The notes under the pieces are model-generated. The model made no database searches, was not told the DNA's origin, and worked only from the letters and a program-made list of their open reading frames with translations. Positions 17,127-26,072 of a DNA stretch of 37,051 nucleotides are shown piece by piece; position 1 is the first letter of the stretch; each line of letters begins with the position of its first letter. The DNA is from Falsiroseomonas oryziterrae (lineage in GTDB: Bacteria; Pseudomonadota; Alphaproteobacteria; Acetobacterales; Acetobacteraceae). Location: contig NZ_JAKJIB010000010.1 in NCBI RefSeq assembly GCF_021864505.1, positions 1 through 37,051 on the forward strand, given 5' to 3'. Both the position numbers and the translations under genes were made by a program.

Positions 17127-19327
17127 GGCAGGAGGAGGCGATCAGGCTGGCGCGCCGCGCCTTTCCCCGTCTGCCCTTCGACTGCGTCTTCGACGTCGGT
17201 GCCAATTGCGGACAGTCCAGCCGGGCGTTCCTCGGCCTGTTTCCCGCTGCGCGCATCCACGCCTTCGAGCCCGCCAGCGAAACCTTCGCCGAACTCGCCA
17301 GGGCGCTGGAGTCCGAACCCCGGGTCGCCTGCCACCACCTCGCCCTCGGCAGCGAAGCCGGCGACGTCCGCGTGACGTGCTTCGGCACCTCGGTCTCCAA
17401 CACGATCGTGCCCGCGACCGCTGCCGTCCCCACCGAGGCGGTCCGGCGCGAGACAGGCGACGGCTTCTGCGCGACGCAGGGGATCGGGCGCATCGGCTAT
17501 CTCAAGATCGACACCGAGGGCCACGATCTCGAGGTGCTGCGCGGCTTCGAGACGATGCTACGGGAGCAGCGGATCGACCTTCTCGAGGTCGAGGCCGGCA
17601 TGCATCACCACAACGAGAAGCACGTGCCGATCGGCGTGTTCATGGAATACCTCGCGCCGCTCGGCTACTTCCTGTTCCAGGTCGCCGAGCAGGCCTTCGA
17701 GCGCCATGGCCGCGCGCATCTCCGGCGCGCCAACCTGGTCTTCGTCTCGGACCATGCGGTGCGCGGCAACCTCGCACCGGACGCGCCGAGCAAGCGCTTC
17801 CCGGTCTATCCGCTGGCAGCACCGGCACTGCGCCTCGCGCTGCTGACCCCGAAGCACCTGCAGGTGCCGGCGACGCCGGGCGGCATCAGGCTGAAAGGCG
17901 GCCTTCAAGGCAGCGGCGGCGCGACAAGCCAGCCTTCCGCGGCGCTTGAACTGCGCTGGCGCAGGCCGGAGCGCACGGAGCCCCTGTGGACGGAAAGGCA
18001 GGAGGTGCCACTGCGCAAGCCCGCGCCGGACCGCCTGGAGTTCGAGGCCAAAGCCGGCACCGCCGGGCTGCCGGTCGGGGAGTTGATCCTCGAGGTCGCG
18101 CTGTCGCTCGCCGAGGGACAGCGAGCCACTGCCACACTGCGCGTGCATCGCCACGGGCCCGGCGCGGATCCCGCCCTCGCGTTGCGCGATGCCGAGTGGC
18201 TTTATCCCGTGACGCTGCGCGCCCTGGCTGTGCGACCGTCGCGGGACACGACGCCCACCAACGGCGATGCGCTGCTGGAAATCGAGCCGTCAAGCGAGAT
18301 CACCGGCCCCTTCGCCCGCGAGGACGACCTCGCCGCGATGCAGGTGGCCTCGGCACGGTTTCTCGCCGGGCACTGGCGGGCGAACGGCTTCCGCGCGCCT
18401 GGCCTCGCCGTCGCCGTACTGAGGGATGCAGAGGGGTACGGGACCGGCAGCGCCGTCTCTACCGCAAGCGGGCTCTTCGGCGAGACCATCCATTTCGCCA
18501 CGCGACGGCCCTGGCGCGTCTATCTCCAGGGCGCGCTCGGCTCGGTGAAGGAGGATGGGGAGCAGGTCTTCGAAGCGGCGGCGCTTCTGTTCAACGAGGG
18601 ACCGCATCTCTACTACCACTGGCACGCCAACTCCCTGGCCGCCGTGCATGCGATGCTGCTGCTCGAGGAACGCGCCGGCCTCGCGCCCGTGCCCCTGCTG
18701 ACCCGTCCCATGCGGTCCTGGCAGGCCGAGTCCCTCGCGCTGCTCGGCGTCCCGGCGGAGCGGCTGTGCACCGTGCCGCCACGCGCCTGGCGCGTGCGAA
18801 AGTTGTTCCTGCCTTCGCCACTCATCGAAGGCACGGATCATCCTGATCCCTCGCTCCTTGGAATGTTCGGGCGCATCCGGGACGCCGCGCGCCGCGCCGC
18901 GCCGCCGGGCGACACGCCGCCGATCGTCTATGTCTCGCGGCTCGACACGCCACATCGGCGGCCCATGCTGAACGAGGAGCGGCTTGTGGAGCGGCTGCGG
19001 GCACGTGGCATATTCATCTTCGACGCGCGCGAGCACGGCTATGCCGCGCAGGTCCGTCTATTCGCCGGTGCGCGCGTGATCATCGGGCCGCACGGGGCGG
19101 GGCTCGTGAACATGGGTTTCGCCGCACCGGGTGCGCGCATCGGCGAGATCTTCCATGCGGGCGAGCAGGCCCTCTACTACGCCCGCCTCGCGCTGCTATG
19201 CGGTCATCCCTATCGCGCCGCGGTCGTCGGCCCGTCACCGGCGGCCGACGCGCCGAAAGGGGGATGGGTCGCGGACGAAGACGCCGTGATGCGCTTCCTC
19301 GACGACATCCTCCGGAACGACACCTAG
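17102..19327 (+). CDS. FkbM methyltransferase fused to GT61 glycosyltransferase (subfamily B)
   Basis: A 741-residue fusion starting at GTG 17102, 25 bases before the previous stop. Residues ~25-250 are FkbM: CVFDVGANCGQSSRAFLGLF (SAM loop at 28-47), IHAFEPASETF, and IGYLKIDTEGHDLEVLRGFE with the usual TEG motif. Residues ~250-400 are beta-rich. The GT61 domain follows, with YYHWHANSLAAVHAM, IVYVSRLDTPHRRPMLNEE near 610 and IIGPHGAGLVNMGFAAPG near 661. The FkbM part differs clearly from that of the upstream gene, and the GT61 part belongs to the other subfamily, so the two fusions did not arise by simple tandem duplication. Its stop is only three bases from the stop of the convergent GT61 gene. 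Confidence 0.86.
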   Translation: MVKDRAAVRQEEAIRLARRAFPRLPFDCVFDVGANCGQSSRAFLGLFPAARIHAFEPASETFAELARALESEPRVACHHLALGSEAGDVRVTCFGTSVSNTIVPATAAVPTEAVRRETGDGFCATQGIGRIGYLKIDTEGHDLEVLRGFETMLREQRIDLLEVEAGMHHHNEKHVPIGVFMEYLAPLGYFLFQVAEQAFERHGRAHLRRANLVFVSDHAVRGNLAPDAPSKRFPVYPLAAPALRLALLTPKHLQVPATPGGIRLKGGLQGSGGATSQPSAALELRWRRPERTEPLWTERQEVPLRKPAPDRLEFEAKAGTAGLPVGELILEVALSLAEGQRATATLRVHRHGPGADPALALRDAEWLYPVTLRALAVRPSRDTTPTNGDALLEIEPSSEITGPFAREDDLAAMQVASARFLAGHWRANGFRAPGLAVAVLRDAEGYGTGSAVSTASGLFGETIHFATRRPWRVYLQGALGSVKEDGEQVFEAAALLFNEGPHLYYHWHANSLAAVHAMLLLEERAGLAPVPLLTRPMRSWQAESLALLGVPAERLCTVPPRAWRVRKLFLPSPLIEGTDHPDPSLLGMFGRIRDAARRAAPPGDTPPIVYVSRLDTPHRRPMLNEERLVERLRARGIFIFDAREHGYAAQVRLFAGARVIIGPHGAGLVNMGFAAPGARIGEIFHAGEQALYYARLALLCGHPYRAAVVGPSPAADAPKGGWVADEDAVMRFLDDILRNDT

Positions 19328-19330
19328 CCT

Positions 19331-21031
19331 TCAGATCCGCCCCGCCTTCGCTTCCGCCTCCAGCAGCGGGTCGAGGAACGCCAGGAAGGCCGGAACGTCG
19401 AGCCGCCACGCCTTGGCTTCCGTCTCGGCGGGGTCGGCCTCGGGCGCGGTGAAGGCGCGGTAGCGTTGGCCGAGCACCTGCGCGAAGCGGAGATAGAGCG
19501 GCGAGGTGTAGAAATGCGGATGAATCTCGACCACCAGCGCGTCGCGCGCGGCGAAGCCGATATTGGTCAGCCCCGCCCCATGCGGCGCGATCACCACCCG
19601 CGCCCTTGATGCCGTCAGGACCTGCTGCGCGTAGCCGAGTTCCGCGGAGACGAAGATGCGCACGCCGCGCGCCCGCAGCGCTTCGATCAATTCGGGCTCG
19701 TTCAGCATGGGCCTGATCGTCGAATCGGTGCGAGCGACGTAGATCAACTCGGGCCGCCCGGCGGCCTCGGGCAAGCGCAGCGTGCCGGCCTCGGCCCGCG
19801 CGAGCGCGGCGGCGCGGATGCGGCGGCAGACCGAGCGGAGCAGCGGCTCGATGCCGACATTCATGCGCAGCACCGCGCTTGGCCAATAGAGCCGCTCGGG
19901 CTGCAGGCAGCGCCGGCCGATCGTCCTGACCCGCCGGTCATCGAGGCCGAGCAGGTCGACCGCCTCCTTCGTCCAGCCCGAGAGATCGGGCAGCAGGATG
20001 TCGAAATCCGGCGCGCCGCCCAGGTCGCGGAACATCTCGAGCTGGACGAGCGCGGCCAGCGGCTCGGCATGGGTGTGGTAGTAGTTGTGCTTGCGCCAAG
20101 GCGCGGCCCACCAGATGCCGACATCGCCGCAGCGCTCCGGCTCGGACCAGGGCTCCAGGAAGGGGCGGATCTGGTAGAAGGGCGGAGTGCGGGGATGCAG
20201 CGCGCCCCAGCTTTCGTCGGCGATACCGCCGGCGCCGACCACGCAGCCGGTCTGGCCCATCACGGTGGCGCCGTGCATCACGCCGACCCAGAGCCCGTTG
20301 AGCGGATAGGACCGCTGCGAGAAGCGCTTCGGCAGGCCGTTTGCGGCCAGCATCCCCGCCAGGTCGGCCGCGTCCATTGGCAGCAGCTGCACGGGGGCTG
20401 GCGCGCGCATGACCAGTCGATGGTCTGCGCCCTCCCCTGCCGCCGGCACGGATGCCCCGAGCGGGAAGGCCGGCAGATCCTCGATCCGCATCGAACGCAG
20501 CGGAAGGGCCACCTGCTGGTCGCGCAACGGAAGGTCCGCCACGCGCAGCACGAGCGTCTCCACGGCGGAGATCGCGAGCACGGCGTCGTCGCCGTCCAGC
20601 AGCGTGGCGATGGCGCGGCCGGGTCCGGCAGGCAGGCTGTCGTCCCGGAACTCGAAGCGGAAGGCGGCCGGCGCTGCGCCAGGCGCGGGCAATTCGATGG
20701 TCGTTTCCTCGCGCCGCAGCGACGAGCCGTCGCTGCCGAGCCAGTCGAGCACGACCCTGCCAGGGCCGGCCATCCCGCCTTCCCCCGCAACCTCGCCGGC
20801 CGCGCGCAGCCCAGCGAAAGGAAGGTGCAGCAGGCGCGGCGCCGCGAAGCCGATGCGAAACGCATCCCCCGTCCGCGGCGCAGCGGCTGCCTTCGCGGCG
20901 AGGTCTGAAGGATCGAGGCTCATCGGGTCGAGCTCATGGCGGCAGGCGTTGTACAGCAGTTCGCCGGCCTCGCAGACAGGGCAGCGCCGACCGGCCGGTG
21001 CGACGCCCTCGGTCAGTGCGCCACTTCGCAC
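19331..21031 (-). CDS. GT61-family glycosyltransferase (subfamily B) with Cys-containing N-terminus
   Basis: A 566-residue protein. After an N-terminal segment with RRCPVCEAGELLYNACRHE (Cys17, Cys20, Cys30; possibly a small metal-binding knuckle) come a beta-rich domain of about 180 residues and a GT61 domain: HNYYHTHAEPLAALV, LIYVARTDSTIRPMLNEPE near 428, and VIAPHGAGLTNIGFAARD near 478. It ends in the WRLDVPAFLAFLDPLLE tail shared with its paralogs. GTG 21031 is chosen because GGGAGGGG stands six bases upstream. ATG 20923 is a possible alternative without that site and would omit the cysteines. The divergent GT61 gene starts only 30 bases away. Confidence 0.83.
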   Translation of the reverse strand: MRSGALTEGVAPAGRRCPVCEAGELLYNACRHELDPMSLDPSDLAAKAAAAPRTGDAFRIGFAAPRLLHLPFAGLRAAGEVAGEGGMAGPGRVVLDWLGSDGSSLRREETTIELPAPGAAPAAFRFEFRDDSLPAGPGRAIATLLDGDDAVLAISAVETLVLRVADLPLRDQQVALPLRSMRIEDLPAFPLGASVPAAGEGADHRLVMRAPAPVQLLPMDAADLAGMLAANGLPKRFSQRSYPLNGLWVGVMHGATVMGQTGCVVGAGGIADESWGALHPRTPPFYQIRPFLEPWSEPERCGDVGIWWAAPWRKHNYYHTHAEPLAALVQLEMFRDLGGAPDFDILLPDLSGWTKEAVDLLGLDDRRVRTIGRRCLQPERLYWPSAVLRMNVGIEPLLRSVCRRIRAAALARAEAGTLRLPEAAGRPELIYVARTDSTIRPMLNEPELIEALRARGVRIFVSAELGYAQQVLTASRARVVIAPHGAGLTNIGFAARDALVVEIHPHFYTSPLYLRFAQVLGQRYRAFTAPEADPAETEAKAWRLDVPAFLAFLDPLLEAEAKAGRI

Positions 21032-21061
21032 CCGCGCCCCTCCCGTTTATCTCACATTGCG

Positions 21062-22540
21062 ATGAACTCATTGCACCCGCGGCTCGAGGCGCTGGGGCCG
21101 GCGGTCTGCCTGCCGACCGTCGGGATGCGGTTGCCGCTGCGCCTCTCACCCGCGGCCGGGTCGGCGGAAGTCGCCCTGACCCTGTATTGGCAACTCGACG
21201 CCGAGTCCGCGCCACGACGGGTGGACCGGATCACCGCCCTGGCCAGCCAGGAGGCGGACGGGCTGGTGTTCGAGGCGCTCGTCCCGCGCGGCGACCTGCC
21301 GGGCGGTCGTTACCGGCTGTCGGTCACGGCCGATATGCCGGACGGCGCGGCGACAACCGACCTCGTCGCCGAGGTATGGGATTTCGCCGCGCCGTCCACC
21401 GTGGCGCGGCTGTCGCCTGCGATCCTGCGCAGCGTCGCGCTCCGCGACCTGCCGCGGGCCGGCGAGCATGCGGCGTGGCCGGGCGACACCCGGCTGGTCA
21501 TGCGTGAGGCCGAGCCCCGTGCCGGCACGAGCCTCGACCCCCGAGACCTGCGCCAGATGGCGGAGGCGGGTGCCCTCGCGAAACGGGTCGTGCGCGGCTA
21601 CCAGGTGCCGGAGCTCTCCGCCGCGCTGCTGGAGGAGGCAGTGGTGTTCGGTCCACAGAACGTGGTGGCGAGCCGCCTGGGCGTTCTGGAGGACAGCTGG
21701 CGCGGCGCCAAGACGATGCGGCCGGAGGAACTCGCGCTCGGGCCCTTCCGCACGCCGCGCGCGCCGAAGCACCTCGATGGCACGCCCGTGCTGACGCAAC
21801 GTACGGCCTATCTCGCGCGCAAGGCGAACTACTACCACTTCCACGCCGAGCACATTGCCGCACTTCTCCAGGTCGAGTTGCTGCGGAAGGCCCATCCCGG
21901 GCTCGACCTCTTCGCCCTCGTGCCGGACTACGCCCCGATGCATGCCGAGAGCGTGGCCTTGCTCGGCGCAGACCTCGGGCCGGCCGTCACGCTGGACGGC
22001 TCGGACTTCTCCGCCGCGCGGCTCGTCTTTCCGAGCGCCGTGCTGGGCAATGCAGAGCGCGCCAACGACCCGCTGATGGCCGAGGCGCTGCAGCGCATTC
22101 GCCGCAACGCGCTGGCGGGCGGGACGGCGCATGGCGCGCGTGCGGTCTATGTCTCGCGACTGGATGCGACGAGCCGGCGCATGCGGAACGAGGACCGTCT
22201 CGTGGAGGCGCTCGCATCGCGCGGCGTCGGGATCTTCACTGCCGGTGGGCGGAGCTATCGCGAGCAGGTTCTGTGCTTCGCCGACGCACGGGTCGTGATC
22301 GGGCCGCATGGGGCCGGGCTGACGAACATAGGTTTCGCGGCGCCGGGCGCGACGCTGGTCGAGATCTTCCAGGCGAGCTTCACCCTGCCATTCTATCCGC
22401 GCCTCGCGGCGCTGCTGGGTTGCCCTTACCGCTGCTTCACCCAGCGTGATGGGGACGAGGCCGGAGATCCCGGCAGCTGGACGCTCGATCTCGATGCCTT
22501 CCTCGCCTTCCTGGACCCGATCCTGGCCAGGACGGCGTGA
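21062..22540 (+). CDS. GT61-family glycosyltransferase (subfamily B) with N-terminal beta domain
   Basis: A 492-residue protein. Residues ~1-110 look like a beta-sandwich (CLPTVGMRLPLRL, then alternating strands such as GGRYRLSVTADMPDG). The GT61 catalytic region has ANYYHFHAEHIAALLQVELL, VYVSRLDATSRRMRNEDRL near 360 and VVIGPHGAGLTNIGFAAPG near 412, ending WTLDLDAFLAFLDPIL. It aligns from its first residues to its last with the C-terminal ~490 residues of the 1156-residue protein at 26073-29543, which marks the boundaries of a complete transferable GT61 unit. ATG 21062 begins the conserved region; no good ribosome-binding site precedes it. Donor and acceptor are unknown. Confidence 0.86.
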   Translation: MNSLHPRLEALGPAVCLPTVGMRLPLRLSPAAGSAEVALTLYWQLDAESAPRRVDRITALASQEADGLVFEALVPRGDLPGGRYRLSVTADMPDGAATTDLVAEVWDFAAPSTVARLSPAILRSVALRDLPRAGEHAAWPGDTRLVMREAEPRAGTSLDPRDLRQMAEAGALAKRVVRGYQVPELSAALLEEAVVFGPQNVVASRLGVLEDSWRGAKTMRPEELALGPFRTPRAPKHLDGTPVLTQRTAYLARKANYYHFHAEHIAALLQVELLRKAHPGLDLFALVPDYAPMHAESVALLGADLGPAVTLDGSDFSAARLVFPSAVLGNAERANDPLMAEALQRIRRNALAGGTAHGARAVYVSRLDATSRRMRNEDRLVEALASRGVGIFTAGGRSYREQVLCFADARVVIGPHGAGLTNIGFAAPGATLVEIFQASFTLPFYPRLAALLGCPYRCFTQRDGDEAGDPGSWTLDLDAFLAFLDPILARTA

Positions 22541-22551
22541 TGGTCGTCCGG

Positions 22552-22596
22552 CGCCTTCGCGCGGTGCGGAAACTGCCGCTGGCGCAGGCGAAGGCG
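22552..22596. terminator. Hairpin between convergent genes, possible two-way terminator
   Basis: CGCCTTCGC (22552-22560) and GCGAAGGCG (22588-22596) pair perfectly over nine bases with a 27-base loop. The hairpin lies just after the plus-strand GT61 stop and just before the minus-strand stop at 22598. There is no U tract on either side, so termination is only suggested by position. Confidence 0.3.
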
Positions 22597-22597
22597 A

Positions 22598-24814
22598 TCA
22601 CCGTCCGATATGCGTCGCTGTGCGGGGCTCGCCCGGGTGGCCCCAGACGAAGGTGCCGAACAGTCGCATGGCCGCCGGCAGTCCCGCGCGCGATTCGACG
22701 TAGCGGTAGCGGTTGTTGACCGTCCGCTCGACGCCGCCCGCACCGAAATTCTCCTGGTCGGCGGCGGTACTCTCGGAGATCAGCGGCCGAATGACGCGGA
22801 GCAGGTAGTCGCGGCGGATGATCTGTGGGTTGTTGGAGAAGGTCGGCGTGCGGCAAAGCCGGCTTTCGCGATCCCGCCTGCCCTGGGTCAGAATGCTGTC
22901 GTAGCCGGCGACGACGTTCGATCGGCGGGCGTATCGGATGTAGAAGGCATCCGGCCGCGCCAGCATCGTCTCCACCACGCGCGAGAGCGGCGGACACTCC
23001 GGCTGGAACTCCAGGTCGTGCTCGATCAGCAGCACGAGGTCGGTCCTGGCCCGCGCCATGGCGTCGAGCCATTGCCGCCTGAGCCCATTGCCGTGATTGA
23101 CCACGAGCCCGAGGCCGGCCTCCGCGCACCAGGCTTCGAGATTGCGGCGGTAGATCGCGTTCTCCTCGGTCTCTCGATGGTCGTAGAGCACTGTGATCGG
23201 GAAGTCCGGTCGCAACTCCATCCGCTCGCGCATGGTCATCACCGTGCGCTGGATCAGGCCGAGACCGGGCCCGGCGAGGTCGCCGAAGACCTGCAGCTTC
23301 TCCTTGCGGTGGAGATGCGTGAAGACGAAGGCCTCCACGGCAGGCTGGACGGGCGCCGGCGCCAGCGCATCGGCGGCATGTGCAAGCAGCGTCGCGAGCA
23401 GTGGATCCCCGGACGCCTCGGGCAGGTCCAGCGCCGCCTCGAACCCTGCCTTGGCGGCCGCGAGGTCCCCGGCGTCGAGCGCGACACAGGCCTCGCCGAG
23501 CAGGGCCGGCAGCATAGCGGGCCGCTCCGCCCGCGCCGTGCCGTAGAACAGGCCGGCCCGCTCCGGCAGATCGAGCAACAGCAGCGCGTCACCCAACAAA
23601 CGCCAGATCTCGGCGGCGTCGCGCTCGGCGGCGATCTCCTCGCGGAGGCGTTCGGCCTCGGTGACAAAGAAATGGAGCGCGCCGCGGTCGCGCACCGTGA
23701 TCGCCGCGGCAAGTCCACCCCGGACCGCCTCGGCGCGGAGCGGCGCGACCGCGCCCTCGTGCAGTGCACGCTGGTAGATCTTCAGGCGGTCGGACCAGCT
23801 CAGCAGGACCTTGGACCGCGCCGCGGCGAGTTCGGCGCCCAGCGGAAGCACGCCCCCCGCCATGGCGAGCAGCCTCTCCCGCAAGGTCCGGGCCTGCTCC
23901 ACGTGATCGCGGCCGCGAGCGGCAGCGGTGAGATAGCGCTCGGCCACGGCGGCGAAGCCCGCGCGGTCGGTGCTTAGATCGACTTCGGCGAGCGCCGCCT
24001 CGAACATCGCAAAGCCCGCTTCTGTGTCGCCGGCGGCGCAAAGCGCCTCCGCGCGCATCAGCGTCACGGCATGGCGCGCCGGCGTCCCCTGGGCGTCGTC
24101 GAAGCAGGTCGCGAAATCCAGCAGGCGCGGCAGCTGGAGGGCGCCATAGGCGGCGTTGGCGTGATGGCGGTCGCTCGGTTCGCCGAATTCGGGCCGCAGG
24201 AAGCTCGCCCGCGGCAGGCCCTGATACGCCTCGATCGGCGCCCGCAGCACGGGGATGCCGAGGCCGGCGAGTTCCGCATCGATCGCACCGCGCGCGAGCC
24301 GGTCGATCTCGAGCACCGCCTCCGGCGCTCCCGTCTTTTTCACCCCGATATCATCGCGCCGCACCGGCGGGGATTCCACGACGAAGAAGCGTACGCCGGC
24401 GCGGCGAAGGTCGGCGAGCCAGGCGAAGGCATGGCGGAAATGCTCGCGCACGATGGCCGTGACGGCGGCGTCGCTGACGGGCTGGAGCCCCTCCGCGCAG
24501 CAGCGCCAGGGCCGGTGCGTCCGCCAGGTCGCGCTCCAGAGCAGCAGGCTGGTGGAGAAGGGCAGCGATATCGCGAAGACGTCGCCCTCCGGTCGCATCA
24601 CGGCGCTGCCGCTGACGGCCAGGAAGCGTCGGGCCATGTTCTCGTCGAGAAAGCCGACGCCGCCGGGCGCAAGGTGATGGAACGGCTTGAGCGTGGCCGG
24701 GAAGGAGAACAGCTTGACGATCGGCACCGCGTCCGGCCAGGCGCCGGCAGGCAAGGCGCGCCGGCCCAAAGCCAGCGACACGACATGCGAATCGCCGAGC
24801 ACATGGAGCCTCAT
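22598..24814 (-). CDS. Three-part protein: SGNH-like domain, helical repeats, C-terminal glycosyltransferase-like domain
   Basis: A 738-residue protein. The N-terminus MRLHVLGDSHVVSLALG carries a GDSH block (residues 7-10), and EPSDRHHANAAYG near 213 supplies a D-x-x-H block, together suggesting an SGNH-type esterase or acyltransferase fold. Residues ~240-490 are Ala/Leu/Glu-rich helices resembling TPR repeats (ALCAAGDTEAGFAMFEAALA). From ~490 on, FVFTHLHRKEKLQVFGDL, PITVLYDHRETEENAIYRRN and LVLLIEHDLEFQPECPPL suggest a GT-A-like glycosyltransferase with an HD motif. The start ATG overlaps the stop of the GSCFA gene (ATGA, 24814-24811), which rules out the longer open frame to the right. Domain calls are by motif only; the SGNH call is the firmer one. 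Confidence 0.68.
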   Translation of the reverse strand: MRLHVLGDSHVVSLALGRRALPAGAWPDAVPIVKLFSFPATLKPFHHLAPGGVGFLDENMARRFLAVSGSAVMRPEGDVFAISLPFSTSLLLWSATWRTHRPWRCCAEGLQPVSDAAVTAIVREHFRHAFAWLADLRRAGVRFFVVESPPVRRDDIGVKKTGAPEAVLEIDRLARGAIDAELAGLGIPVLRAPIEAYQGLPRASFLRPEFGEPSDRHHANAAYGALQLPRLLDFATCFDDAQGTPARHAVTLMRAEALCAAGDTEAGFAMFEAALAEVDLSTDRAGFAAVAERYLTAAARGRDHVEQARTLRERLLAMAGGVLPLGAELAAARSKVLLSWSDRLKIYQRALHEGAVAPLRAEAVRGGLAAAITVRDRGALHFFVTEAERLREEIAAERDAAEIWRLLGDALLLLDLPERAGLFYGTARAERPAMLPALLGEACVALDAGDLAAAKAGFEAALDLPEASGDPLLATLLAHAADALAPAPVQPAVEAFVFTHLHRKEKLQVFGDLAGPGLGLIQRTVMTMRERMELRPDFPITVLYDHRETEENAIYRRNLEAWCAEAGLGLVVNHGNGLRRQWLDAMARARTDLVLLIEHDLEFQPECPPLSRVVETMLARPDAFYIRYARRSNVVAGYDSILTQGRRDRESRLCRTPTFSNNPQIIRRDYLLRVIRPLISESTAADQENFGAGGVERTVNNRYRYVESRAGLPAAMRLFGTFVWGHPGEPRTATHIGR

Positions 24815-25905
24815 CGCGCGCTGGCCAGTTCCGGATCGATCTCGACCTCGTCGCAGATGACCCGCATCGCCTCGGCCTCGTCGGCATCCTCCGCCTCGGC
24901 AGGGCCAGCCGCGCTCGGCAGTGCCTCGACCGGAACGCCAAGCCCGCAGGCCCCGAGGAAGCAAGCCATGACGCGCTCCACCGCCCCCGCCCGCACATTG
25001 CGGCGGTCTGCCTCGAAGCAGTCGCCGGAAAGATGCGACGTCACGAGTTCGAAGGAGGGAAAGTAGTCCACGCCGGGATCGCCCGCGGCGACCTCGGCGG
25101 CCGCCGCGCGGAGCACGGCCTTCGCCTGGGCGGTCGCCACGACGACGTGGGCATCGGTGGCGGTGGCGACCAGCGGCACCGGCGAGACCGTCAGCAGCAG
25201 CCGGAGCGCCGGGTTGACCTCCCGCCCCAGCGCGAGCACGGCGCGGAGATCCTCGACGACCTCGGCGACGGTGAGATTGCGGAAGATGTGGCGGGCGGGG
25301 TCGAACTCGCCGGCCACGGTGCCCGGGCAGACGGGATAGGCGTGCCCTTCGACGGCGTTCATCCAGCATTCCGTCAGGCCCAGCGTGAAGACCAGGAGGC
25401 CGGCCTGCTCGATCAGGCGGCGGATCGCGGCATGGTGGGCGCGCCGCAACGCCCGCATCTCCTCTTCCGAGCCGAATCCACCGGGCTCGATGGCGGGGCG
25501 CATCGGATCGAACCAGCGACCGCCCTGCTCCCAGGCTTCCTCGATGGCGCGGCGGCCGAGCGCGGCTTCCACCAGATTGCGAAGCTGGCGGGCGGTGTAG
25601 ATGTTGCCGTATCGCGCGGAGTAGAGGCCGTAGCCGAAATCGGCCCAGCGATCCGGCGGTAGAAGTCCCGGCGCGGGCTCGACGTCGAGCAGGTTGCAGC
25701 CGGCCTTCCGCAGGGCGCGAGTGACGTGCTGGGCGAAGCAACTGCCCGCCGTGGCGATCGGCGTGTCGCGGTCGATGGAGAACTTCGGGCGGTAGATATC
25801 TCCGGCCTCGCCCGCCGCCCAGGCAGCAGCGGTCCGGCGCCAGAAGTGGCGGTCGGGCAGCCTGGCATAGGGATGCTCGTGTCGCACGGGGCGATCGGGG
25901 CTCAT
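24811..25905 (-). CDS. GSCFA domain protein
   Basis: A 364-residue protein with the family-naming motif: IATAGSCFAQHVTRAL, GSCFA at residues 54-58. Further family-like stretches are FGYGLYSARYGNIYTARQL, FTLGLTECWMN, LLTVSPVPLVATATDAHVVV and VDYFPSFELV. GSCFA proteins belong to the SGNH hydrolase superfamily and have been linked to glycan or exopolysaccharide biosynthesis, but the activity is not settled. The serine of the motif is the likely nucleophile. It overlaps the next gene, itself SGNH-like, by four bases (ATGA), so the two products are probably made together. It is divergent from the large gene at 26073, with 167 bases between. Confidence 0.88.
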   Translation of the reverse strand: MSPDRPVRHEHPYARLPDRHFWRRTAAAWAAGEAGDIYRPKFSIDRDTPIATAGSCFAQHVTRALRKAGCNLLDVEPAPGLLPPDRWADFGYGLYSARYGNIYTARQLRNLVEAALGRRAIEEAWEQGGRWFDPMRPAIEPGGFGSEEEMRALRRAHHAAIRRLIEQAGLLVFTLGLTECWMNAVEGHAYPVCPGTVAGEFDPARHIFRNLTVAEVVEDLRAVLALGREVNPALRLLLTVSPVPLVATATDAHVVVATAQAKAVLRAAAAEVAAGDPGVDYFPSFELVTSHLSGDCFEADRRNVRAGAVERVMACFLGACGLGVPVEALPSAAGPAEAEDADEAEAMRVICDEVEIDPELASAR

Positions 25906-26072
25906 GCGGCTGTCTTAACAATGCGCCCGAGCCGCGACCAGCACCTGGCGGTACGCCTTGATCACCGGCGGCGCTTGACAGGCGATGCACAGCGGAAGTT
26001 GCCGATGGCACGCACGGCGGGGCAATCGGTTCGGGTCGATGAAGTGCCTGACGAGGACGTGCCTGGGTCCTC

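Noticed and set aside
25906-26072. TTGACA at 25975 as promoter of the large fusion gene
   Set aside because: The hexamer is perfect, but nothing like a -10 box lies 16-19 bases downstream.
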